Positions 30,352-37,021 of a stretch of 64,000 nucleotides of DNA are shown piece by piece; within the stretch, counting starts at the first letter, position 1, and each line of letters opens with the position of its first letter. Position numbers and translations under genes: made by a program. The stretch covers positions 124,001 to 188,000 of the forward strand of contig NZ_JALIRS010000008.1 of NCBI RefSeq assembly GCF_023337795.1, given 5' to 3'. The notes below the pieces were generated by a model, which ran no database searches, had not been told where the DNA came from, and saw only the letters and a list, made by a program, of their open reading frames with translations. The DNA comes from Lysinibacillus sp. BPa_S21. Lineage in GTDB: Bacteria; Bacillota; Bacilli; Bacillales_A; Planococcaceae.

Positions 30352-30618
30352 TTAATTCAATAATTCACGTAAATATTCTCGTAGCTCGACGGTATCTTCC
30401 TCTGTACGATTGTATACGTGTTCAAGATAGCCAGGTTCTTCTACATCATCTGGACCAATTATTGCAAAGCGTCCAAATTGAATATCCATGACAAGCACTT
30501 TTCCAAAGAAACGACCCGATTGCAAAATGGCTAAATCATAACGTAACTTATTCCCTGCAAAACTTACAAAGCGTGTTTTCGTATCTTCTACATCATCATA
30601 TAAAAAAAAACGTTCCAT
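30352..30618 (-). CDS. DUF3055 family protein
   Basis: An 88-residue protein of the DUF3055/SAV0927 family, found across Bacilli. Landmarks are FFLYDDVEDTKTRFVSF and GRFFGKVLVMDIQFGRFAIIG. Function unknown. A GGAGATT site precedes the ATG. It is divergent from yutE. Confidence 0.8.
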   Translation of the reverse strand: MERFFLYDDVEDTKTRFVSFAGNKLRYDLAILQSGRFFGKVLVMDIQFGRFAIIGPDDVEEPGYLEHVYNRTEEDTVELREYLRELLN

Positions 30619-30706
30619 CTTTTAATCTCCTTCCAATCCTATAGATATGGTACTATAGAAGAGAAATGACTATCAACTTTTAAAGATTTGAATGGGGGCT
30701 TTCCTT

Positions 30707-31159
30707 GTGTATTTTGTAGATCGTAATAAAATCACAAAAAATTTACAATACTTAGATGGACTATTAGCAATTTTAGAGTCAGAAGATAGCTGGCTAGAAA
30801 ACGATATGAAGAAATTAGCACTTGAGCGAATTGGTCACAATGTGATGGAGTCAATGATGGATGTAGGAAATTTAATGATTGACGGCTTCATTATGCGTGA
30901 TCCAGGAAGCTATGAGGATATTATTGATATTTTAATCGATGAAAAAGTCGTATCTACTGAAATGGAAGCGCCGTTGAAAGCAGTTGTTGGCTTACGTAAA
31001 ATGCTTGTTCGTGAATTCACAGATGTAGATGTTCAGGAAGTTGTTCATGTGTTAACAACAACGTTACCAGCATTAAAACAATTCTCACCAGCTGTGAATA
31101 GTTATTTAACAAATGAACTCGGCCCTGTTTCAGCATTTTTACCAGAGGATCATCAATGA
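30707..31159 (+). CDS. yutE: YutE, DUF86/HepT-like protein
   Basis: A 150-residue all-helical protein of the HepT/DUF86 family. MYFVDRNKITKNL, LALERIGHNVMESMMDVGN and DGFIMRDPGSYEDIIDIL are YutE landmarks. HepT toxins carry an RX4-6H RNase motif; here RIGHNV and downstream residues resemble it only partly. No MNT antitoxin gene is beside it, so a housekeeping role is likelier. GTG at 30707 follows GGGGG and gives the usual N-terminus. Its end overlaps yutF by four bases. Confidence 0.88.
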   Translation: MYFVDRNKITKNLQYLDGLLAILESEDSWLENDMKKLALERIGHNVMESMMDVGNLMIDGFIMRDPGSYEDIIDILIDEKVVSTEMEAPLKAVVGLRKMLVREFTDVDVQEVVHVLTTTLPALKQFSPAVNSYLTNELGPVSAFLPEDHQ

Positions 31160-31917
31160 AGACCTACAAGGCCTATTGCTTTGATTTAGATGGAACCGTG
31201 TACCGTGGAAAGGATGGCATTCCTTCTGCCATTACTTTTATTCATCGGTTACAACAAGCAGGGATTGAGCCATTTTACGTAACAAACAATTCTTCTAAGA
31301 CAAGAGAGCAGCTGCAAGAAGCTTTAAACGCTATCGGAGTGATTGCACCGTTAGAGCATATTTACTCTAGTGCATTAGTTACAGCAAAATATGTAGCCGT
31401 GAATTTCCCAGGCAAAAAAGTAGCCATGTTAGGTTCTGATGGTATTCGTAAAGCATTATTTAATGAAGGCATTGAACCTATCGTGGATGAGCCAGAGGTA
31501 TTTGTTATGGGGATTGATCGAAATCTAGATTATATGGCACTTGCGAAGGCGACGCTTGCCGTGCAAAATGGTGCGACATTTATAGCAACGAATCAAGATA
31601 TTAAATTCCCGACAGAACATGGATTTCTCCCGGGTAATGGGTCATTTGCCCGACTAGTAGGTGAGGTTGCAGACGTTGAGCCAATTTATATCGGTAAACC
31701 ATCACCTGCAATGCTTGAAGTCATTGCGAAAGAGCATGGCTTTACGAAAGATGAAATGGTGATGATTGGCGATAATTATGACACAGATATTATGTGTGGG
31801 ATTCATTTTGGCTGTGACACAATCCATGTAAACACAGGTGTTACACCAACAAAGGCTGTGCTCCAGAAAGAGCAGCAACCTACCTATGTTGTAGAAGCTT
31901 TAATGGCCGAGGCATAA
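31156..31917 (+). CDS. yutF: YutF, NagD-like HAD-IIA phosphatase
   Basis: A 253-residue HAD phosphatase with CFDLDGTVYRG, FYVTNNSSKTRE, the C2 cap, IGKPSPAML and MIGDNYDTDI. NagD-type enzymes dephosphorylate small phosphometabolites such as nucleotides or sugar phosphates. ATGA overlap with yutE shows coupling. The last codons and stop (GCCGAGGCATAATTG) coincide with the end of the family B repeat, so the C-terminal residues AEA were probably supplied by a repeat. Confidence 0.9.
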   Translation: MKTYKAYCFDLDGTVYRGKDGIPSAITFIHRLQQAGIEPFYVTNNSSKTREQLQEALNAIGVIAPLEHIYSSALVTAKYVAVNFPGKKVAMLGSDGIRKALFNEGIEPIVDEPEVFVMGIDRNLDYMALAKATLAVQNGATFIATNQDIKFPTEHGFLPGNGSFARLVGEVADVEPIYIGKPSPAMLEVIAKEHGFTKDEMVMIGDNYDTDIMCGIHFGCDTIHVNTGVTPTKAVLQKEQQPTYVVEALMAEA

Positions 31918-31948
31918 TTGATTCGTTCAAATATATAGCTCAAACATA

Positions 31949-31995
31949 AAAAAAGGATGCTTATGTCGATTTTTTTGGCATAACATCCTTTTTAT
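31949..31995. terminator. Bidirectional terminator between yutF and yuzB
   Basis: AAAAAGGATG / CATCCTTTTT-type stem with a T-rich loop, flanked by A and T runs, between convergent genes. Confidence 0.75.
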
Positions 31996-32053
31996 ATGTT
32001 CAAATTTAGTAGTAAGTGTTTCATCATTATATGAATGAGGTATTACACCCTCA

Positions 32054-32290
32054 TTACCATAACGGATTTTCTTCGATAAATTGATAAATTGCTTTCGTCA
32101 ACTCTTCAGGAGAATCAGCCTCAACTAGTTCACCATTGACGATTGCATAAAATGATTCTGAACATTTTGTACAGTAACTAAGGCAGCCATATTCCAAAAC
32201 GTCTATGTTCGGATCACGCTCAAGTGTTTCATAAGTTTTTTGAGAGCCATTTGCCAAATTACTTATACAAAATTCAACCATTGGATTCAT
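32054..32290 (-). CDS. yuzB: YuzB family protein (DUF1450)
   Basis: A 78-residue protein starting MNPMVEFCISNLANGSQ, with the cysteine set EYGCLSYCTKC. The family (DUF1450) is conserved in Bacilli and adopts a thioredoxin-like ferredoxin fold; function unknown. ATG 32290 is chosen because GAGGTGA lies 5 bases upstream and the length then matches B. subtilis YuzB. It is divergent from yutJ, as in B. subtilis. Confidence 0.88.
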   Translation of the reverse strand: MNPMVEFCISNLANGSQKTYETLERDPNIDVLEYGCLSYCTKCSESFYAIVNGELVEADSPEELTKAIYQFIEENPLW

Positions 32291-32379
32291 ATAAGTCACC
32301 TCACCAAAGTAATGCTACCCGCTTTTAAAACATTCGTCAATCATTTGAATTGACCCTTGAGAAAGCAAATACTCAAAGG

Positions 32380-32500
32380 TTTTCAACTGATGTTTGAACG
32401 CTGGCTGAAAAGTGACTTAAACCTATATTCATCTCACTACCTTTATGATTGGAAGACATCTATATCTGTCGCTTGTACTGAATGAAAGAAGTAAAATAAT
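32380..32500 (+). repeat. Dispersed repeat family C, degraded copy
   Basis: CTGAAAAGTGACTTAAACC, then TTCATCTCAC and, at the far end, TGAAAGAAGTAAAA. The same landmarks recur near 59430-59552 and 62671-62750. It fills part of the yuzB-yutJ gap. Confidence 0.6.
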
Positions 32501-32616
32501 CTTTGCAAAAGTGAAGAAAAGGAAACGGTATTTAAGGAAAATTCGCACAATAGCGACGGTTTATAGAAGTCCAAATGATTCAAAAATCGTTTGAAAAAAG
32601 CGAGATATCATTCATT

Positions 32617-32634
32617 TTGTGAAATCTTTCACAA
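32617..32634. promoter_or_regulatory. Rex-type operator 1 upstream of yutJ
   Basis: TTGTGAAATCTTTCACAA is a perfect 18-bp palindromic Rex box (TTGTGAA-N4-TTCACAA). Rex is a redox-sensing repressor released by high NADH. It lies upstream of an NADH dehydrogenase-type gene. Confidence 0.8.
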
Positions 32635-32649
32635 AATTGCATTCTGATA

Positions 32650-32667
32650 TTGTGAAACTTCTCACAA
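32650..32667. promoter_or_regulatory. Rex-type operator 2 overlapping the yutJ -35 element
   Basis: TTGTGAAACTTCTCACAA, one mismatch from the palindrome, starts exactly 33 bp (about three helical turns) after operator 1. Its first six bases are the -35 hexamer of the promoter below. Confidence 0.78.
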
Positions 32668-32678
32668 TCGGTTATACT
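32650..32678 (+). promoter_or_regulatory. yutJ promoter
   Basis: -35 TTGTGA at 32650-32655, 17-bp spacer, -10 TATACT at 32673-32678. Occupation of operator 2 would block it. A third half-site TTGTGAA lies at 32693. Confidence 0.7.
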
Positions 32679-32732
32679 CATTTGTGGATACTTTGTGAAC
32701 AATTAATATAAGAGATATAAAAGGAGACTATT

Positions 32733-33797
32733 ATGGGTAAATTAGTACTTTTAGGTGGCGGCTACGGCAATATGCGTCTTATGCTTCGATTATTACCAAA
32801 CGTTCCATTAGACACTGAAATCGTGTTAGTAGACAGAGCCCCTTTCCATAGTTTGAAAACAGAATTTTACGCATTGGCAGCAGGGACTGCAACAGATAAA
32901 GAAATTCGTGTATGCTTCCCAGAACATGAACGTTTATCAGCTGTATATGGAGAAGTTGTTGAAATTAATCGTACGGAAAAAGTAGTCATTTTAGAAGATG
33001 GACAACGTATTGAATATGATGATTTAGTCATTGGTCTTGGCTGTGAGGATAAATATCATGGGGTACCAGGTGCCGCTGAATACACATATAGCATTCAGAC
33101 AATGGCGAAATCACGTTCAACATTCCAAGCACTTTGTGGTTTACCAGCTGGCTCTACAGTCGGAATTGTAGGAGCTGGCTTAAGTGGTATTGAGCTTGCA
33201 AGTGAATTACGTGAAAGCCGATCAGATTTAAAAATAAAGCTATTCGACCGTGGTCCACGTATTCTAAAGGACTTCCCAGAAAAGCTAAGTAAATATGTAA
33301 AAGACTGGTTTGTAAAACATAACGTTGAAGTCATTGCCAATTCAAATATTACAAAAATTGAACAAGGTAAAATTTATAATCACGAAGAAGAAATTGTACT
33401 TGATACTGTTGTATGGACTGCTGGTGTACAGCCTGTCAAAATCGTTCGTGATTTAGAAGTTGAGAAAGATAAACAAGGGCGTCCTCTTGTAACACAATAT
33501 TTCAATCTTCTTGATGATGAGCATGTATACGTTGTAGGTGACTGTGCTGCTTCAGAATTACCACCAACAGCGCAATTAGCTGAGGAACAAGCAGAACAAA
33601 TCGTCAAAGTCCTTCGCATGCGTTGGAAAGGCGAAAACTTACCTGAGAAAATGCCTGATATTAAATTAAAAGGTTTCATGGGAGCTCTTGGTAAAAAACA
33701 AGGCTTCGTTTATTTAGCAGATACAACAGTAACAGGACGTATCGCACGCTTAATGAAATCAGGATTATTATGGTACTACAAACGTCAAAATGATTAA
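32733..33797 (+). CDS. yutJ: NADH dehydrogenase-like flavoprotein YutJ
   Basis: A 354-residue type II NADH dehydrogenase-like protein. LLGGGYGNMRLMLRLL binds FAD, GIVGAGLSGIELASEL binds NAD(P)H, WTAGVQP and YVVGDCAASELPPTAQLAEEQ are the FAD-binding end motifs. Such enzymes pass electrons from NADH to menaquinone without pumping protons. It is somewhat shorter than Ndh (about 400), as is B. subtilis YutJ. AAAGGAGA precedes the ATG. Two Rex-type operators over the promoter suggest induction by a high NADH/NAD ratio. Confidence 0.9.
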   Translation: MGKLVLLGGGYGNMRLMLRLLPNVPLDTEIVLVDRAPFHSLKTEFYALAAGTATDKEIRVCFPEHERLSAVYGEVVEINRTEKVVILEDGQRIEYDDLVIGLGCEDKYHGVPGAAEYTYSIQTMAKSRSTFQALCGLPAGSTVGIVGAGLSGIELASELRESRSDLKIKLFDRGPRILKDFPEKLSKYVKDWFVKHNVEVIANSNITKIEQGKIYNHEEEIVLDTVVWTAGVQPVKIVRDLEVEKDKQGRPLVTQYFNLLDDEHVYVVGDCAASELPPTAQLAEEQAEQIVKVLRMRWKGENLPEKMPDIKLKGFMGALGKKQGFVYLADTTVTGRIARLMKSGLLWYYKRQND

Positions 33798-33814
33798 TTA
33801 GTGGAAAATGTTTG

Positions 33815-33858
33815 AAAAGGGATTGTTTCGAAATGTAATTTTGAAACAATCCCTTTTA
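33815..33858. terminator. Bidirectional terminator between yutJ and yuzD
   Basis: AAAAGGGATTGTTTC / GAAACAATCCCTTTT, a long perfect stem between convergent genes. Confidence 0.92.
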
Positions 33859-33864
33859 TTTCTT

Positions 33865-34200
33865 TTAAACGGTTTCGTCAGGTATGAAACCTAAATTTTC
33901 AAGAGCAGTAAATATAGGCTTTAATTGTACATAGCCTTCGCCCACCACTTCATCATTTAAAAGGACAAGTGGATAAAAAAATTCATCCTCTTGAATGCGT
34001 GTAGCATAATCCTGATCGCGCTCATTCTCAATTGGTCCTTCAATATCGATATAGCGAATATCATATCCTTGGTTTGGATATTTTCGATCGATGGCTGCTT
34101 GAAGCCATTCATATGTATCCTTTGAAGAAGGCGCGTTGACACAACTTGCGCAGATTACCGCTGTTCCGTAAATTTCAATCTTTGGTTTCGTTTGTCCCAT
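33865..34200 (-). CDS. yuzD: YuzD family protein (DUF1462)
   Basis: A 111-residue thioredoxin-like protein: IEIYGTAVICASCVNAPSS carries a CxxC, followed by TYEWLQAAIDRKYP and FFYPLVLLNDEVVGEG. DUF1462 proteins are predicted disulfide or Fe-S related but have no proven role. ATG 34200 is chosen since GGGGAGTGG lies just upstream; the longer frame runs into the yutI promoter region. It is divergent from yutI, as in B. subtilis. Confidence 0.88.
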   Translation of the reverse strand: MGQTKPKIEIYGTAVICASCVNAPSSKDTYEWLQAAIDRKYPNQGYDIRYIDIEGPIENERDQDYATRIQEDEFFYPLVLLNDEVVGEGYVQLKPIFTALENLGFIPDETV

Positions 34201-34283
34201 TTCATTTCCACTCCCCGTGATTCTATATTGGATTTTTTCTGTTGCTAACATTATAATCATTATAAGGAAAGGAGTCGAGACAA

Positions 34284-34520
34284 ATGGCAGAAGCAACAAT
34301 TAACGAACAAGTTCAAGAGGTATTAGATAAATTACGCCCATTCTTACTACGTGACGGTGGAGACTGTGAATTAGTAGATGTAGAAGATGGCATTGTAAAA
34401 TTACGTTTATTAGGTGCATGTGGTAGTTGCCCAAGTTCAACAATTACACTTAAAGCTGGTATCGAGCGCGCATTATTAGAAGAAGTACCAGGTATTATTG
34501 AAGTAGAGCAAGTATTCTAA
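34284..34520 (+). CDS. yutI: NifU C-terminal domain Fe-S carrier YutI
   Basis: A 78-residue NfuA/NifU-C type protein that carries and delivers [4Fe-4S] clusters. The cluster motif is CGSCPSS near residue 55, within [20 protein letters not shown], and [16 protein letters not shown] is characteristic. AAAGGAG precedes the ATG. It complements the SUF system and YutM as a downstream carrier. Confidence 0.93.
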   Translation: MAEATINEQVQEVLDKLRPFLLRDGGDCELVDVEDGIVKLRLLGACGSCPSSTITLKAGIERALLEEVPGIIEVEQVF

Positions 34521-34527
34521 GACGACT

Positions 34528-34567
34528 AAAAAAGTTCTAGCCGATACATTCAGGCTAGAACTTTTTT
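34528..34567. terminator. Bidirectional terminator between yutI and the DUF2225 gene
   Basis: AAAGTTCTAGCC / GGCTAGAACTTT stem with a T run. Confidence 0.9.
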
Positions 34568-34569
34568 TC

Positions 34570-35262
34570 TTAACTATGGCGAGCTTGTTCTTTTTCTTTT
34601 CGAATAATAGCCCATTGTTCCTTGGCCATATCAATGACCTTTGCTTCTCCGCCAATACTTTGCTTTTCAATGACCTTTGAAAAGAAGCGTGTAGCATTTT
34701 CCAAATCACCGATTCTTCTTGATAGCTCTGCAATCATATACATAATTCGTACGTCTGACATTTGCGTTGAGCTGTAATCCTCAGTTGAATAAGATTCCAT
34801 ATAGTAGTCTCGGGCCATTGTCATAAAACGTTTCTCTTGGCCTTCGTTTTTTAGCGAACGATATAGCCATGCAAGACGTAATGTAAGCCCAGCGATAGCA
34901 ACAAATTTTTCTTTTTTAATCGTACCGCAAAGGAACGCTAATTTATAAGCTTGTATCGCTTGGAATACAGTACGTTCTCCCTTAAAATCATGATGTACCC
35001 ATTTTTCTGTAATTTGCGTACGAATTTCATCTTGAGTGCCAGGGGCGAAATACTTTGAAAAGTCTTCTGTAAATGAAAATCCGCAATGCTCACAAACAAA
35101 TACATTATAATAAAGGGCATTGACACCATCCGCATAGATAGGATGAAAATCTGTTTCTGTGTGATCTACTTTAATGAATTTAGAGCGTACTTTTAATGTT
35201 GGAAATTCTTTTTTGCAATGAAGACATTGAATTTTTTTCTCGTAATAAGGTGAAATCTCCAT
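34570..35262 (-). CDS. DUF2225 family zinc-ribbon/TPR-like protein
   Basis: A 230-residue cytoplasmic protein. Two CxxC pairs, CLHCKKEF near residue 13 and CEHCGF near residue 57, would form a zinc ribbon. The rest is helical and tetratricopeptide-like (AAGLTLRLAWLYR and AELSRRIGDLENATRFFSKVIE). DUF2225 proteins are common in Bacilli and Clostridia, with unknown function. A GAGGTATAAATTATGG context gives a good ribosome site. Confidence 0.85.
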   Translation of the reverse strand: MEISPYYEKKIQCLHCKKEFPTLKVRSKFIKVDHTETDFHPIYADGVNALYYNVFVCEHCGFSFTEDFSKYFAPGTQDEIRTQITEKWVHHDFKGERTVFQAIQAYKLAFLCGTIKKEKFVAIAGLTLRLAWLYRSLKNEGQEKRFMTMARDYYMESYSTEDYSSTQMSDVRIMYMIAELSRRIGDLENATRFFSKVIEKQSIGGEAKVIDMAKEQWAIIRKEKEQARHS

Positions 35263-35383
35263 AATTTATACCTCTTTCATCGACTGATTATAACTATTAT
35301 ACCAATATAAATTTTATAAACGTGGATAAAAAATACCAAAAATGTGAAAAAATTAGAACTTTTTACTGCAATTCTGGTTAGAG

Positions 35384-35707
35384 GGTTGATTTCCGTTCCG
35401 GTTGAGTGCTTTTTCGCTGACGCTTCGCTTTCACGCAGAGCAAAGCTTCCTGGGAAGTGATCGGGTAAGTCCCAGAAGTGATCGGGTAAGTCCCAGAAGT
35501 GATCGGGTAAGTCCCAGAAGTGATCGGGTAGGCCCAGAAGTGATCGGGTAAGTCTAAGAAGTGATCGGGTAGGCCCAAGAAGTGATCGGGTAAGTCCCAG
35601 AAGTGATCGGGTAAGTCCCGGAAGTGATCGGGTAAGTCCCGGAAGTGATCAGGTAGGCCCCAAAAGTGATCGGGTAAGCCCAAGGAGTCGCCCAGCAGCA
35701 GCTCCAT
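35384..35707 (+). repeat. Dispersed repeat family A, copy 5, expanded by a 21-bp tandem array
   Basis: Left end GGTTGATTTCCGTTCC, then CGCTGACGCTTCGCTTTC, right end AAGGAGTCGCCCAGCAG. Between them lie eleven tandem units of 21 bp (one of 20 bp) starting at 35458, of the form TGATCGGGTAAGTCCCAGAAG. A minus-strand open frame here reads LPDHFWD-type repeats but has no ribosome site and belongs to the repeat. Confidence 0.85.
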
Positions 35708-35798
35708 AGAAATTGAACCAAAATCCTGTTGGAGCTGAATATTTGTCATACAATAGTCAAAATTGATATGATATTAAATAAGAAGGAAGGTGATTGGG

Positions 35799-36170
35799 AT
35801 GACAAGTAAGCAAGTAATTGAAGTTACTGAAGCGGCTGTCTTTCATATTAATGAAATGATGGAGCACAATGAAGAGCGAGGTTCGTTTTTACGTGTAGTT
35901 GTTAATGGTGGCGGATGCAGTGGCCTATCATACGGTATGCATTTTGATAAAGAGAAGACAGAAGATGATTTTGAAGATGTACAGCATGGTTTAACAATTC
36001 TTGTTTCCCGTGAAGATGCGCCGATTTTAATGGGGACAAAAATTGACTATAAGCAATCGCTAATGGGCGGAGGCTTCACAATCGACAATCCAAATGCTAT
36101 CGCATCATGTGGCTGTGGCACGTCTTTCAAAACGGCGAAACGTGAAGGCACACCTGAGATTTGTGATTAA
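35799..36170 (+). CDS. yutM: HesB/IscA-like A-type Fe-S carrier YutM
   Basis: A 123-residue A-type carrier protein of the ErpA/IscA family. The three cluster cysteines are in VNGGGCSGLSYG near residue 43 and CGCG near residue 106. MGGGFTIDNPNAIASCGCGTSF is the family signature region. ATG 35799 is preferred, eight bases after AAGGAAGG; an in-frame GTG at 35790 is possible. With SufU/SufB and YutI it completes the local Fe-S gene set. Confidence 0.92.
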   Translation: MTSKQVIEVTEAAVFHINEMMEHNEERGSFLRVVVNGGGCSGLSYGMHFDKEKTEDDFEDVQHGLTILVSREDAPILMGTKIDYKQSLMGGGFTIDNPNAIASCGCGTSFKTAKREGTPEICD

Positions 36171-36270
36171 ACATAAATTTTCTAAATGCTGAATGAGGGT
36201 TGTAACTAACACTTGAAATTAATAAATGTGTAAGCGCAAGACCAAAGTGATGCTTTTAGAAATGTAACTA

Positions 36271-36327
36271 CAAAGCCTTTTTGATTTTTATGTTGTGAAA
36301 ACATAACAAATTGAGGAGGCTTTTTTG
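36271..36327 (+). terminator. Probable yutM terminator with nested hairpin
   Basis: Outer pairing AAAGCCT / AGGCTTT and inner TTATGTT-GTGA-AACATAA, then TTTTTTG. The remaining bases to the next gene hold no recognised gene; a 17-codon TTG-start frame at 36328 is too short to support. Confidence 0.5.
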
Positions 36328-36469
36328 TTGGACTTAAAAAGAAGAAATGTACAGCTGTTGGCACTTATAAGTAGATAGTCAAATGTACTTTCATCAGTTA
36401 AACCATATTGCAATAACTATGAAGATTCCCAATTTCTATAGGATGCACCCTTGAAAGTAAGGGTGGAAT

Positions 36470-36853
36470 ATGCTAATTTGTAAGAAAAAGGGTAAACTGA
36501 ATAAGCTACTTAAATGTGGTGCATTCGCCATTATGTTAGGCGTTGCTGGTTCAGCCTATGCAGGGGGAACATCTACGGCGTACATACCTGTAGGTAGTTC
36601 AAGTGCAACTGGAAGTGACGTAACAGCTTCTGGGTCGAGTGGTACTTTGACAGTAACATCATCAGGACCAACGTTTTATGTACAGGGCTATGCTAAAAAT
36701 GGTAGTTCCATTGTTGCTAGTTTAATCGCAAATCCAGGGACAGAAAAAACAACAACTTTTACAGCAAAAAGCGGAACTAAGTATTATGCACAGGCAAATA
36801 CGCAAGCAAACACAAAACAAATCTCAGGTGCTGCTAGGGTTACAGTCAATTAA
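36470..36853 (+). CDS. Small secreted protein of unknown function
   Basis: A 127-residue protein with a signal peptide (KLLKCGAFAIMLGVAGSAYAG). The mature part is rich in Ser, Thr, Gly and Ala, predicted beta-rich, with FYVQGYAKNGSSIVASL and TTTFTAKSGTKYYAQAN. No cysteines remain after the signal. No family is recognised. GGGTGGA lies just before the ATG. A long nested terminator follows, so it is monocistronic. Confidence 0.65.
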   Translation: MLICKKKGKLNKLLKCGAFAIMLGVAGSAYAGGTSTAYIPVGSSSATGSDVTASGSSGTLTVTSSGPTFYVQGYAKNGSSIVASLIANPGTEKTTTFTAKSGTKYYAQANTQANTKQISGAARVTVN

Positions 36854-36890
36854 ATCAAAGAGTCTGGGATAAAAGTATTTTAGCTAACGT

Positions 36891-36948
36891 AAAACCCGAA
36901 CAAATTTGCAAGACACTCATACGGTGTTTTGCTATTGTTCGGGTTTTC
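36891..36948 (+). terminator. Long two-part hairpin terminator
   Basis: Outer stem AAAACCCGAACAA / GTTCGGGTTTT and inner stem GCAAGACAC / GTGTTTTGC, then a T-rich tail. Confidence 0.85.
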
Positions 36949-37021
36949 TAATATAGTTTTCGCGAAGAGCTAATTAGTTATGTTTCAGCCTCTTCTATTA
37001 TATGAAGAAAGGACAGATGTG

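Noticed and set aside
30707..31159. HepT-type toxin
   Set aside because: It is a DUF86 relative, but has no MNT antitoxin partner, an incomplete RNase motif and conserved housekeeping synteny (yutE).
35378..35749. Minus-strand frame with LPDHF repeats
   Set aside because: Open only because the 21-bp unit is a multiple of three; no ribosome site, and it is the interior of a dispersed repeat.
36328..36381. 17-codon TTG-start ORF after yutM
   Set aside because: Has a Shine-Dalgarno-like GAGGAGG, but that sequence is explained by the terminator arm and the peptide is too short to support.
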